From assembly GCA_019118985.1 (NCBI GenBank), contig DWXX01000053.1:1-12241 (forward strand): a stretch of DNA of 12,241 nt. Reading direction: 5' to 3'. Of this stretch, positions 1 through 6,768 are shown in pieces; the stretch's first letter is position 1, and every line of letters begins with the position of its first letter. This stretch comes from Candidatus Faecalibacterium faecipullorum (GTDB taxonomy: Bacteria; Bacillota; Clostridia; Oscillospirales; Ruminococcaceae). Both the position numbers and the translations under genes were made by a program. The notes under the pieces are model-generated. The model was not told the origin of the DNA. It ran no database searches and saw only the letters and a list, made by a program, of their open reading frames with translations.

Positions 1-2195
1 AGGTCGGGCCGCAGGCCCAGGATGCCCTCGACGCAGCCCACCATGACGGTGGAGGCGGTGCCGGTCAGCCAGTGTACCTGCGAGCGGCCGAAGTGCCTGC
101 TGGCAGGCCCCTCGGTGAACTGCCCGTAGCAGTAGGGCTCCAGCCGGCGGATCTCAGCCCGGTCGTTCTGGGCGGCGGGGGCGTTCTCGGTGAAGTAGCC
201 GAAGGCCCGCTCGCCGTGGCCGCAGAGGGCCTCCGCCAGGATCAGCCACCCCTGCGACTGCGAGAAGATGCCGGCGTTCTCTTTGCAGCCGGGGTTGTAG
301 ATGACGGCCAGCGCCCCGTCGAAGGCGTGGGCGTGGTAGGGCGGGTCCATCAGCACCGCGCCGTAGGGGGTGTTCAGCCGGGCGTTGACCTGCCCCATCA
401 CCGTCTCGACCTGGTCGGGGGTGGCCAGCCCGCTGATGACCGCCCAGCTCTGGGGGTTGAGCCAGAGGTTGGCCTCGGGGTCGCCGGCGGCGCCGATCCG
501 CTCGACCGCCTCGGTAAAGCCGCGGATGAAGCGGTCGCCGTCCCAGCACAGGGCCTGGATCTTTTCGCCGTACTCGGCCAGCTTTTCCTCCAGCCAGGCG
601 GCGTCCGCCGTCAGGCCCTTGTGCAGGGCGAATTTGCGCAGGACGGCCAGCGCATAGTAGAACTGGAAGGCCACAAAGGAGCTCTCGCCGTTCGCGCCCA
701 GCCGCAGGCAGTCGTTCCAGTCGGCGTAGAGGCCGGCGGGCAGCCCGTGGGGGCCCAGATGGTCGAGGGAGAACTGCACCGCGCGGCGCAGATGCTCGTA
801 GACGGTGCCCTCGTCCCTGTTGGCGAAGGGGATCACCTCGTCCAAAAAGGCGGTGTTGCCGCTCTCGGCGATGTACTTGTACACGGTGGGGAAGAGCCAC
901 AGCGCGTCGTCGGCGCGGTAGGCGGGGTGGCCGGTCTCCTTGACGTAGGAGGCGTCATCGGGGGTGTCCTCGTGGCCGGGGTCGTGGGTAAACTTGACCA
1001 GGGGCAGGCCGCCGCCGTTGTCGACCTGCGCCGACAGCATGAAGCGGATCTTCTCGCAGGCCATCTCGGGCTCAAGGTGGATGATGCCCTGGATGTCCTG
1101 CACCGTGTCGCGGTAGCCGTAGCCGTTGCGCAGCCCGCAGTAGATCAGGGACGCCGCCCGCGACCACACAAAGGTGATAAAGCAGTTGTAGGCGTTCCAG
1201 GTGTTGATCATGGTGTTGAAGGCCGGGTCGGGGGTGTCCACCCGCAGATGGTCGAGCCGGCCGTACCATGCGGCCTTGAGGGCCTCCACCTCGGCCTCGA
1301 CCACGCCGGCGGGGTCGGCGTACCGCGCCAGGATGGCGGCCGCCTCGGCCGAGGGCTTCATCCCCAGCACGAAGGCCACCGTCCGGCTCTCGCCGGGGGC
1401 GAGGGTCAGCCGGCAGGCCAGCGCCCCGCAGCTGTTCTCGTTGTAGCTGTCCACGTTGCCGAGGTCGCCGCAGGCCACCCCGGCGGGGTCGCCGTAGCCG
1501 TGGTAGGCGCCCAGGAAGGCGGCCTTGTCCCCGCAGTAGGAGGCCACCGGCGCGCCCGCCAGCCCGAAGAACCGCTCGGTGACCGTCTTTTCGTCCACTT
1601 CCTCCCCGGCGGCCAGGGCGTCCAGGTTGCCGTGGATCTGCTGGGTCACCCGGTCGCCCGCAAACACCGTCCGCCCGATGAAGAGGGAGTACTGCAGGTT
1701 GACCTGATCCTGCTCGTAGTTGCTGTGGTTGGTGAACTCGGCGTAGCCGGTCGCCGTCAGGCTGCGGGGCCGGTCGGACTCGTTGCGCACCGTCAGGGCC
1801 CACACCTCATAGGCGCCGCCCTCGGGGACATAGTAGGTCGCCTGCGAGCGGATGCCGGCATACCGGGCCGACATCCGGGTGTAGCCCATGCCGTGGCGGC
1901 ACTCGCTCTGGTATTCGGTCAGGGGCTTGCCCACCGGCTGCCAGGAGGCCGACCAGTAGTCCCCGCTGTCGTCGTCCCGCAGGTAGATGTAGCGGCCCGG
2001 CTGGTCGAACTGGTTGAAGATGTAGCGCAGGATGCGCCCGTTGGCCCCCGACCGGGCAAAGCTGTAGCCCCCGGCGTTGTTGGAGATGATGGCGCCGTAC
2101 TCCGGGCTGCCCAGGTAGTTGACCCAGGGGGCCGGGGTGTCGGGGCGGTCGATCACATACTCCCGCGCGGCGTCGTCAAAATAACCGTATCTCAT
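1..2195 (-). CDS. GH94 family disaccharide phosphorylase-like protein, 3' end outside window
   Basis: The minus-strand frame is open from an ATG at 2195 to the window edge (731 codons; family members are about 800-820 residues). Its AGGAG ribosome site lies about 10 nt upstream. The N-terminus (MRYGYFDD, REYVIDRPDTPAPWVNYLG) is the classic start of cellobiose and N,N'-diacetylchitobiose phosphorylases. An N-terminal beta-sandwich covers about residues 10-275 and an (alpha/alpha)6 barrel begins near 315. Visible motifs are GYGYRDTVQD (358-367), ADWNDCL (491-497, likely catalytic general acid Asp495), KENAGIF (638-644) and WLTGTAS (709-715). GH94 enzymes cleave beta-linked disaccharides with inorganic phosphate, giving a sugar 1-phosphate in the cytoplasm. 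The residue after IFS is Gln646, where characterised members as I recall them have a phosphate-binding His. The YRDTVQD motif is closer to chitobiose phosphorylase (YRDTAQD) than to cellobiose phosphorylase (FRDSNQD), so substrate is open. It is probably cotranscribed with the GH94 gene 93 bp upstream. Confidence 0.9.
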   Translation of the reverse strand, partial: MRYGYFDDAAREYVIDRPDTPAPWVNYLGSPEYGAIISNNAGGYSFARSGANGRILRYIFNQFDQPGRYIYLRDDDSGDYWSASWQPVGKPLTEYQSECRHGMGYTRMSARYAGIRSQATYYVPEGGAYEVWALTVRNESDRPRSLTATGYAEFTNHSNYEQDQVNLQYSLFIGRTVFAGDRVTQQIHGNLDALAAGEEVDEKTVTERFFGLAGAPVASYCGDKAAFLGAYHGYGDPAGVACGDLGNVDSYNENSCGALACRLTLAPGESRTVAFVLGMKPSAEAAAILARYADPAGVVEAEVEALKAAWYGRLDHLRVDTPDPAFNTMINTWNAYNCFITFVWSRAASLIYCGLRNGYGYRDTVQDIQGIIHLEPEMACEKIRFMLSAQVDNGGGLPLVKFTHDPGHEDTPDDASYVKETGHPAYRADDALWLFPTVYKYIAESGNTAFLDEVIPFANRDEGTVYEHLRRAVQFSLDHLGPHGLPAGLYADWNDCLRLGANGESSFVAFQFYYALAVLRKFALHKGLTADAAWLEEKLAEYGEKIQALCWDGDRFIRGFTEAVERIGAAGDPEANLWLNPQSWAVISGLATPDQVETVMGQVNARLNTPYGAVLMDPPYHAHAFDGALAVIYNPGCKENAGIFSQSQGWLILAEALCGHGERAFGYFTENAPAAQNDRAEIRRLEPYCYGQFTEGPASRHFGRSQVHWLTGTASTVMVGCVEGILGLRPD

Positions 2196-2248
2196 AGACT
2201 GTCTGTCTCCTTGCCTTTCTGCGGCATATTCGTTGGATCTATCTCAAA

Positions 2249-2278
2249 ACCCTGCAACTATAATACCCTGTAACTATA
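2249..2278. repeat. Tandem direct repeat upstream of first GH94 gene
   Basis: Two 14-bp copies, ACCCTGCAACTATA (2249-2262) and ACCCTGTAACTATA (2265-2278), differ at one base and are spaced 16 bp apart. They sit in an AT-rich 93-bp gap between the two GH94 genes. On the minus strand each copy reads TATAGTTRCAGGGT and so contains a -10-like TATAGT. No convincing -35 precedes them. They could be a regulator site or part of an internal promoter, or chance. Confidence 0.6.
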
Positions 2279-2288
2279 TTGTCCTGCC

Positions 2289-4994
2289 TTATGCGCCGAG
2301 GGTGACGTCGATGCGGTGCAGCTGCCCGGCGTCCAGCGCCTCGATTGCGGCGCGGGGGACCGTCAGGCTGCCCGCCGCGCCGTCACACAGCGCCGCGCTG
2401 CCGCAGCCGGCCTGCACGATGCGGTAGCTGCCGTACTCCAGGCCGTCCGGGTTGTGGTAGCAGACTTCCAGCTGCCGCCCCGCAAAGCTGAGCCGCACCG
2501 CGGCGCACCCCGCCCCGTCGAACTGCCCGGCGGTCAGCTTGGGCTCCAGCACAAGGTCGCCCGCCCCACCCCGGACACCGAACGCCTGGGTGATCATGGT
2601 CATCATATACCAGCTGGCCGCGCCGGTCAGGTAGTGGTACATCCCCCGCCCGTCTGCGCGGAAGTACTCGGGGATGCCGGGGTAGATGCGGCTGGTGTCA
2701 AAGTCCAGCGCGGTGTCCGCCAGGGTCTTCAGGGCCTTCCAGCCCTCCTGCACAAAGCCCCTGCGGTAGAGCGCGTTGGCGTACATCACCGCCATGTGGG
2801 AAAAGACCGCCCCGTTCTCCTTTTCGCCGTAGGCAAAGCCGAACATCCGCCCCAGGTCGAACTTGAGCTCATGGAAGTCGGTGTTCAGCCGGTAGCCGCC
2901 GATCTCGGGGCGGTAGAGGTAGTGGTCGGCGGCTTTCGTGATCTGCCGCACCTGCTCCTCGCCGGCCACCCTGCCCATGATGGCAAAGACCTGCCCGGTC
3001 AGCATCATCCGCACCCCGGCGGGGAAGACGCCTTCCACCCGGCGGCCATGGTCGTCGTAATAGCTGTTGTACCAGCCCTCGCCGCCGCCAGCGTCCAGCC
3101 ACTCGTGGGCGCGCAGCCAGCCCGTCAGCCAGTCGGCCTTCCGCTCCAGGCCGGCGGCCAGGGCTTCCAGCGGCAGCTGCACCTGCCGCCCGCTGACCTG
3201 ATGGCGGCAGGCCGCGGCGTACCGCGCCAGCAGCTGCCGCTTGGCCTCGGCGTCGTCAAAGACCGCCTCGTCGTCGCAGAGCAGCATCTGCAGTTCTTCC
3301 ATCACCGGGGCGGATACAAGCCCGGTCTTTTGCTGCAGCAGCCGGATCAGGCCGGCCAGCTCCCGCAGGTTGCCGGCGTAGGCGCAGGTGAAGGCCACGC
3401 TCTCGCCGCGGTTCGGGGCCATATCCAGCGCGTCGTTCCAGTCCGCGCCCCGCAGCCGGCAGATGTTGTGCTCCCCTACCTCATAGAAGGCGGCCAGCTG
3501 CTCGACCAGCAGATGCTCGAGGATGCTGCCGGTGTAGACTTTCCCCGCCGCGTCGGTCTGCCAGCAGCCCTGTTCGGGGCGGTAGTCCGGGTCGATGGCG
3601 GTGCCGCGCATGGCCTGCGCGTCCTTGAAGTAGGGGGCCTGCCGGTTGAGGATCTCGACGTCCCCGGTCTGGTCGATGTAGAGTTTGGCGGTCATCTGCG
3701 GCCACAGGGCGTGGTCCATCCAGACCCGGGCGATGCCGTTGCGGTCGGCGATGAAGTTGCCGTCCCCCGCCCCGATGATGGTGGCGTTGGTGCCGTCGGC
3801 CCGCACCCCGCCGAAGTTTTTCTCGATCATCTGCCCGACGCCGCCGGGGTCCATCAGCAGCAAGGACAGGCAGTCCTGCCACAGATCGCGCCAGCCGCGC
3901 CCGCCCCGGCCATAGTCGTGGTGGGGCAGGAAAGAACAGCCGAACAGCCGCCGCAAGAACGGCTGGAAGCAGACCCACCGCATCAGCTGGTCGAAATCCT
4001 CGTCGCCCGTACGGAACGAGACGTTCACCCGCTGCTGCCAGACGGCGCGGGTCTCGGCAAGGGCGGCGGCCGCCCGCTCCGCGCTGCCGTAGCGCTGCCA
4101 GACGCCGGCGGCGTCGGCCTCGCCGGGCGCCACGCCGAGGGCCACCACATACGCCGCCTCGGCGCCGGGGGCGAGGGTGATGTCGGCAAAGCGGAAGGCG
4201 CCCATCGCCTCCCGCCCTTCGGCGGCAGAGCCGGCCGGCAGGCCGGGGCGACGCTCGGTCAGGGCGCGGGGCCGCAGATAGGTGCCGCCCTCCCCCAGAA
4301 AGTCCTCGACGGTGGGCCAGAAGCCGACCGGCTTCGCCCCGTCGGGCCCGCAGCCGCATACATAATACAGGGTGTGGTTGGGCCGGTGCCCCCGCTCGTC
4401 AAAAGACATGGTGGGCCGCACGAACACCCCGTCCGCACTGGTCCAGATGCGGTGCAGCATCGAGGTGACGTTGCGGTGGTCCCGGATGTTGTCGGCGCTG
4501 CGGCCATAGATGGGCACAGCCGCCGCCGGGGTCAGCCGGCAGGGGGCGCCGCCGGTGTTGCGCACCTTGACAAGCAGGATCTCAGCGTCGTCGTTCAGCG
4601 GGCAGAAGGCGGTCAGCTCGGTCTCGATGCCAAGGGCGGGGCAGGCGCGGGTCAGCCGGTGCCACATCAGCCCGGCTTCCAGGCGGCTGTCGTCCTCGGC
4701 GGGGGTGAAGCGGGCGGTCTCCTGCCAGGCGGATGCGCCGGCGGCAGAAAAGGCCGTGCCGTCCTCGCAGACCAGCCAGAAGTTGCGCACCCCGCGGTTG
4801 TTATGCAGGTTCTCGGCGCTGACCGGCTCCAGCAGGAAGGTCTCCTGGTCGAGCTTGGCGTCGCCCCCCATGGTGGGGGTGACGGCGCTCTTCATCCCCG
4901 TGTCGGAGGCCAGGGGGAAGTACAGGTAGCTGACGTGCTCGGGCTTGTCCAGGGCAAAGCCGCCCTGCCCGTCCACAAAGCGCAGGTGGTTCAA
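2289..4994 (-). CDS. GH94 family oligosaccharide phosphorylase, about 900-residue type
   Basis: This predicted cytoplasmic enzyme (901 residues) would phosphorolyse a beta-linked gluco-oligosaccharide. An N-terminal beta-sandwich opens with LRFVDGQGGF and VSYLYFPLAS. An (alpha/alpha)6 barrel follows with GWRDLWQDCL (367-376), RGADWNDALD (515-524, likely acid Asp521), KENGAVFSH (725-733, with the phosphate-binding His733 present) and YLTGAASW (788-795), then a C-terminal beta domain. The length resembles laminaribiose phosphorylases (about 910 residues) more than cellobiose phosphorylases (about 810), but length alone does not fix the linkage. I chose the TTG at 4994. It lies 10 nt after AAAGGGG, begins just before the conserved LRFVD segment, and sits 40 nt downstream of a TATAAT box. 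The in-frame ATG at 5072 lies upstream of that box and would add hydrophobic residues unlike the family. The gene diverges from the ABC importer and leads into the second GH94 gene. Confidence 0.88.
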   Translation of the reverse strand: MNHLRFVDGQGGFALDKPEHVSYLYFPLASDTGMKSAVTPTMGGDAKLDQETFLLEPVSAENLHNNRGVRNFWLVCEDGTAFSAAGASAWQETARFTPAEDDSRLEAGLMWHRLTRACPALGIETELTAFCPLNDDAEILLVKVRNTGGAPCRLTPAAAVPIYGRSADNIRDHRNVTSMLHRIWTSADGVFVRPTMSFDERGHRPNHTLYYVCGCGPDGAKPVGFWPTVEDFLGEGGTYLRPRALTERRPGLPAGSAAEGREAMGAFRFADITLAPGAEAAYVVALGVAPGEADAAGVWQRYGSAERAAAALAETRAVWQQRVNVSFRTGDEDFDQLMRWVCFQPFLRRLFGCSFLPHHDYGRGGRGWRDLWQDCLSLLLMDPGGVGQMIEKNFGGVRADGTNATIIGAGDGNFIADRNGIARVWMDHALWPQMTAKLYIDQTGDVEILNRQAPYFKDAQAMRGTAIDPDYRPEQGCWQTDAAGKVYTGSILEHLLVEQLAAFYEVGEHNICRLRGADWNDALDMAPNRGESVAFTCAYAGNLRELAGLIRLLQQKTGLVSAPVMEELQMLLCDDEAVFDDAEAKRQLLARYAAACRHQVSGRQVQLPLEALAAGLERKADWLTGWLRAHEWLDAGGGEGWYNSYYDDHGRRVEGVFPAGVRMMLTGQVFAIMGRVAGEEQVRQITKAADHYLYRPEIGGYRLNTDFHELKFDLGRMFGFAYGEKENGAVFSHMAVMYANALYRRGFVQEGWKALKTLADTALDFDTSRIYPGIPEYFRADGRGMYHYLTGAASWYMMTMITQAFGVRGGAGDLVLEPKLTAGQFDGAGCAAVRLSFAGRQLEVCYHNPDGLEYGSYRIVQAGCGSAALCDGAAGSLTVPRAAIEALDAGQLHRIDVTLGA

Positions 4995-5004
4995 AGTGTT
5001 GCAT

Positions 5005-5011
5005 CCCCTTT
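5005..5011 (-). promoter_or_regulatory. Ribosome binding site that decides the TTG start of the second GH94 gene
   Basis: Minus-strand AAAGGGG lies 10 nt before TTG 4994. An ATG at 5004-5002 directly abuts it but is out of frame, giving a 67-codon reading frame inside the gene, and is too close for normal initiation. The TTG is the better placed start. Confidence 0.6.
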
Positions 5012-5033
5012 CTTGTATGGTTTGGATGGCCCT

Positions 5034-5062
5034 ATTATATAGAAACAGGCCGCCGGCAAAAA
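5034..5062 (-). promoter_or_regulatory. Candidate promoter for the GH94 operon
   Basis: The minus strand carries a perfect TATAAT at 5039-5034 and, 17 bp upstream, a poor -35 (TTTTTG at 5062-5057). Transcription would start near 5027, giving a leader of about 33 nt before TTG 4994. The poor -35 directly abuts the direct repeats at 5063-5099, the arrangement expected for an activator-dependent promoter. Confidence 0.6.
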
Positions 5063-5099
5063 TCAGAACCATGCGCTAAATGTCAGAATCATGACGCTA
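5063..5099. repeat. Direct-repeat pair, candidate regulator operator
   Basis: TCAGAACCATGCGCTA (5063-5078) is repeated as TCAGAATCATGACGCTA (5083-5099). The starts are 20 bp apart, about two helical turns, and the copies differ by one substitution and one inserted base. The pair lies between the divergent promoters and abuts the GH94 -35. Direct, non-palindromic repeats in this position are typical of AraC/XylS-family activators. No regulator gene is in the window, so that assignment is inference. Confidence 0.65.
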
Positions 5100-5131
5100 T
5101 TTATCTCTATTCCCAAAACTCGTGCAAGGAT

Positions 5132-5185
5132 TTGATATTTTTTATGGAATTGTTATATATTCCACGCAAAATCATTCGCTATAAT
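5132..5185 (+). promoter_or_regulatory. Candidate tandem promoters for the sugar ABC operon
   Basis: Two possibilities overlap. One is TTGATA (5132-5137), 18 bp, TATATT (5156-5161), each hexamer matching the sigma-A consensus at five of six bases. The other is a perfect TATAAT at 5180-5185 with no good -35. Between them GGAAT (5146-5150) and ATTCC (5159-5163) form a short inverted repeat. A third copy of the operator core, CATTCGCTA (5173-5181), runs into the downstream -10. The region has clear base-composition contrast with its GC-rich flanks. Confidence 0.55.
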
Positions 5186-5254
5186 AAACCCACAAGAAGG
5201 GCCGGGGCCAACGCCAAGGCCCAGGCCGCGAGATCAAAGAGGAGGTACAACCTT

Positions 5255-6679
5255 ATGAACGCTAATCACAAGACCCGTGCCATCAGCCGCCGCTCTTTCC
5301 TGAAGGGCGTGGGCGCCGTGGGCGCCGCCGGCATGCTGGCTGCCTGCGGCGGCAGTGACTCCACCGCGGCGTCGGGCGGCTCGGCCGCCGGCGGCGAGGC
5401 TGCCGCCGAGGGCAAAGTCATCAACATCTACAGCTGGAACGACGAGTTCCGCACCCGTCTCGAGGCCGTCTACCCCGAGGTCGAGAGCACCTCGGCCGAC
5501 GGCACCGTCACCACCCTGAAGGACGGCACCGAGATCCACTGGGTCATCAACCCCAACCAGGACGGCGTCTACCAGCAGAAGCTGGACGAGGCCCTGCTCA
5601 ACCAGGGCAGCGCCTCTGCCGACGACAAGGTCGACATCTTCCTGTCTGAGACCGACTACGTCTTCAAATACACCGACGCCGCGGCCGACGTGGCCATGCC
5701 CCTGACCGACCTGGGCATCGACCCCGACACCGACCTGGCCGACCAGTACCCCTTCACCAAGACCACCGCTTCCGACGCCAACGGCGTGCAGCGCGGCTCC
5801 ACCTGGCAGTGCTGCCCCGGCCTGCTGGTCTACCGCCGGGACATCGCCCTGGACACCTTCGGCACCGACGACCCCGTCGCCATCGGCGAGAAGGTCAAGG
5901 ACTGGGACACCTTCAAGGCTTCCGCTGAGGAGCTGAAGGCCAAGGGCTACTATGCGCTGGCCTCCTACGCCGACACCTTCCGCCTGTACGGCAACAGCAT
6001 CAGCCAGCCCTGGGGCGTCGAGGGTAGCGGCACCATCACCGTCGACCCCCAGATCATGCAGTGGGTCAGCGACTCCAAGGAGTGGCTGGACGCCGGCTAC
6101 CTGAACAAGACGGTCAAGGGCCAGTTCAACGACGACTGGAACAAGTCCATGGGTTCCGCCTCCAAGGTCTTTGCCTTCCTGCTGCCGGCCTGGGGCATCG
6201 ACTTCACCCTGGCCCCCAACTGGGACGGCCCGGCCGGCTCCTGGGCGGTCACCAACCCCCCGCAGGCGTACAACTGGGGCGGCTCCTACATCCACGCCTG
6301 CCAGGGCACCGATAACCCCGAGCACGTCCGCGACATCATCCTGGCCCTGACCGCCACCAAGGACAACCTGATCAAGATCTCGAAGGACTACATGGACTTT
6401 ACCAACACCATGAGCGGGATGCAGGAAGCCGCCACCGACGACTCCTTCGCCTCCGAGTTCCTGGGCGGCCAGAACGCCTACGAGTACTTCTCGCCGGTGG
6501 CTGAGAACATCGTCATCGCCCCGCTGTCCTCCTACGACCAGGGCTGCGTCGAGCTGATCCAGAACGCCTTCAGCGACTACTACCAGGGCAACGTCGATTT
6601 CGACCGCGCCAAGGAGAACTTCGAGACCGCCATCAAGGAGCGCTATCCCGACATCACCACCGTCGTGTGGCCGGACTGA
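5255..6679 (+). CDS. Extracellular sugar-binding lipoprotein of a CUT1 ABC importer
   Basis: This protein would bind an oligosaccharide outside the membrane and pass it to the permeases encoded next. The mature part looks like a family-1 extracellular solute-binding protein (474 residues, normal length), starting VINIYSWNDEF and containing aromatic-rich stretches such as AYNWGGSYI that suit sugar stacking. The N-terminus carries a twin-arginine motif SRRSFLKG (11-18), a hydrophobic segment and a lipobox LAAC with Cys31, so it is probably Tat-exported and lipid-anchored. A Ser/Gly/Ala-rich linker (about 32-50) follows. I chose ATG 5255 because GGAGG lies 9 nt upstream and the signal peptide starts normally. 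The longer in-frame start at 5132 would run through the promoter region. It is first gene of the importer operon and diverges from the GH94 genes. The ligand is unknown; context suggests beta-gluco-oligosaccharides. Confidence 0.93.
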   Translation: MNANHKTRAISRRSFLKGVGAVGAAGMLAACGGSDSTAASGGSAAGGEAAAEGKVINIYSWNDEFRTRLEAVYPEVESTSADGTVTTLKDGTEIHWVINPNQDGVYQQKLDEALLNQGSASADDKVDIFLSETDYVFKYTDAAADVAMPLTDLGIDPDTDLADQYPFTKTTASDANGVQRGSTWQCCPGLLVYRRDIALDTFGTDDPVAIGEKVKDWDTFKASAEELKAKGYYALASYADTFRLYGNSISQPWGVEGSGTITVDPQIMQWVSDSKEWLDAGYLNKTVKGQFNDDWNKSMGSASKVFAFLLPAWGIDFTLAPNWDGPAGSWAVTNPPQAYNWGGSYIHACQGTDNPEHVRDIILALTATKDNLIKISKDYMDFTNTMSGMQEAATDDSFASEFLGGQNAYEYFSPVAENIVIAPLSSYDQGCVELIQNAFSDYYQGNVDFDRAKENFETAIKERYPDITTVVWPD

Positions 6680-6706
6680 TCCGCCCTCCATACTGGCCTG
6701 CTGAAA

Positions 6707-6746
6707 GAAGGCTGCCCGCCGGCCCCAACGCGGCGCGGCAGCTTTC
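6707..6746 (+). other. Intercistronic RNA hairpin between binding protein and permease genes
   Basis: GAAGGCTGCC (6707-6716) pairs with GGCAGCTTTC (6737-6746) with one G-U pair. The stem continues with CGCCG (6717-6721) against CGGCG (6731-6735) across a one-base bulge. No U-run follows. It is therefore more likely an mRNA-stabilising or differential-expression hairpin, as seen between binding-protein and permease genes in other sugar operons, than a strong terminator. Confidence 0.6.
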
Positions 6747-6768
6747 GCACAGAAAGGAACGGTGACTT

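Noticed and set aside
72..2273. Long plus-strand open frame (733 codons) opposite the first GH94 gene
   Set aside because: It is codon-aligned antisense of a clear GH94 gene; stops are rare there because of high GC. Its translation is Val/Gly/His-rich without domains.
2316..5042. Long plus-strand open frame (908 codons) opposite the second GH94 gene
   Set aside because: Same antisense effect; no ribosome site, no recognisable domain and biased composition.
4995..5072. N-terminal extension of the second GH94 protein to ATG 5072, with a hydrophobic start resembling a signal
   Set aside because: It would include the TATAAT box and ribosome site, and GH94 enzymes are cytoplasmic.
5199..5222. 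Possible GGGCC/GGCCC hairpin or riboswitch in the importer leader
   Set aside because: Only about 5 bp of pairing with alternative registers; no known riboswitch core is visible.
5132..5254. N-terminal extension of the binding protein
   Set aside because: It overlaps the promoter boxes, and the ATG at 5255 has a strong ribosome site and a correct signal peptide.
5234..6691. 485-codon minus-strand open frame opposite the binding-protein gene
   Set aside because: Antisense of a well-supported lipoprotein gene; its sequence is Val/Gly/Asp-rich with no motif.
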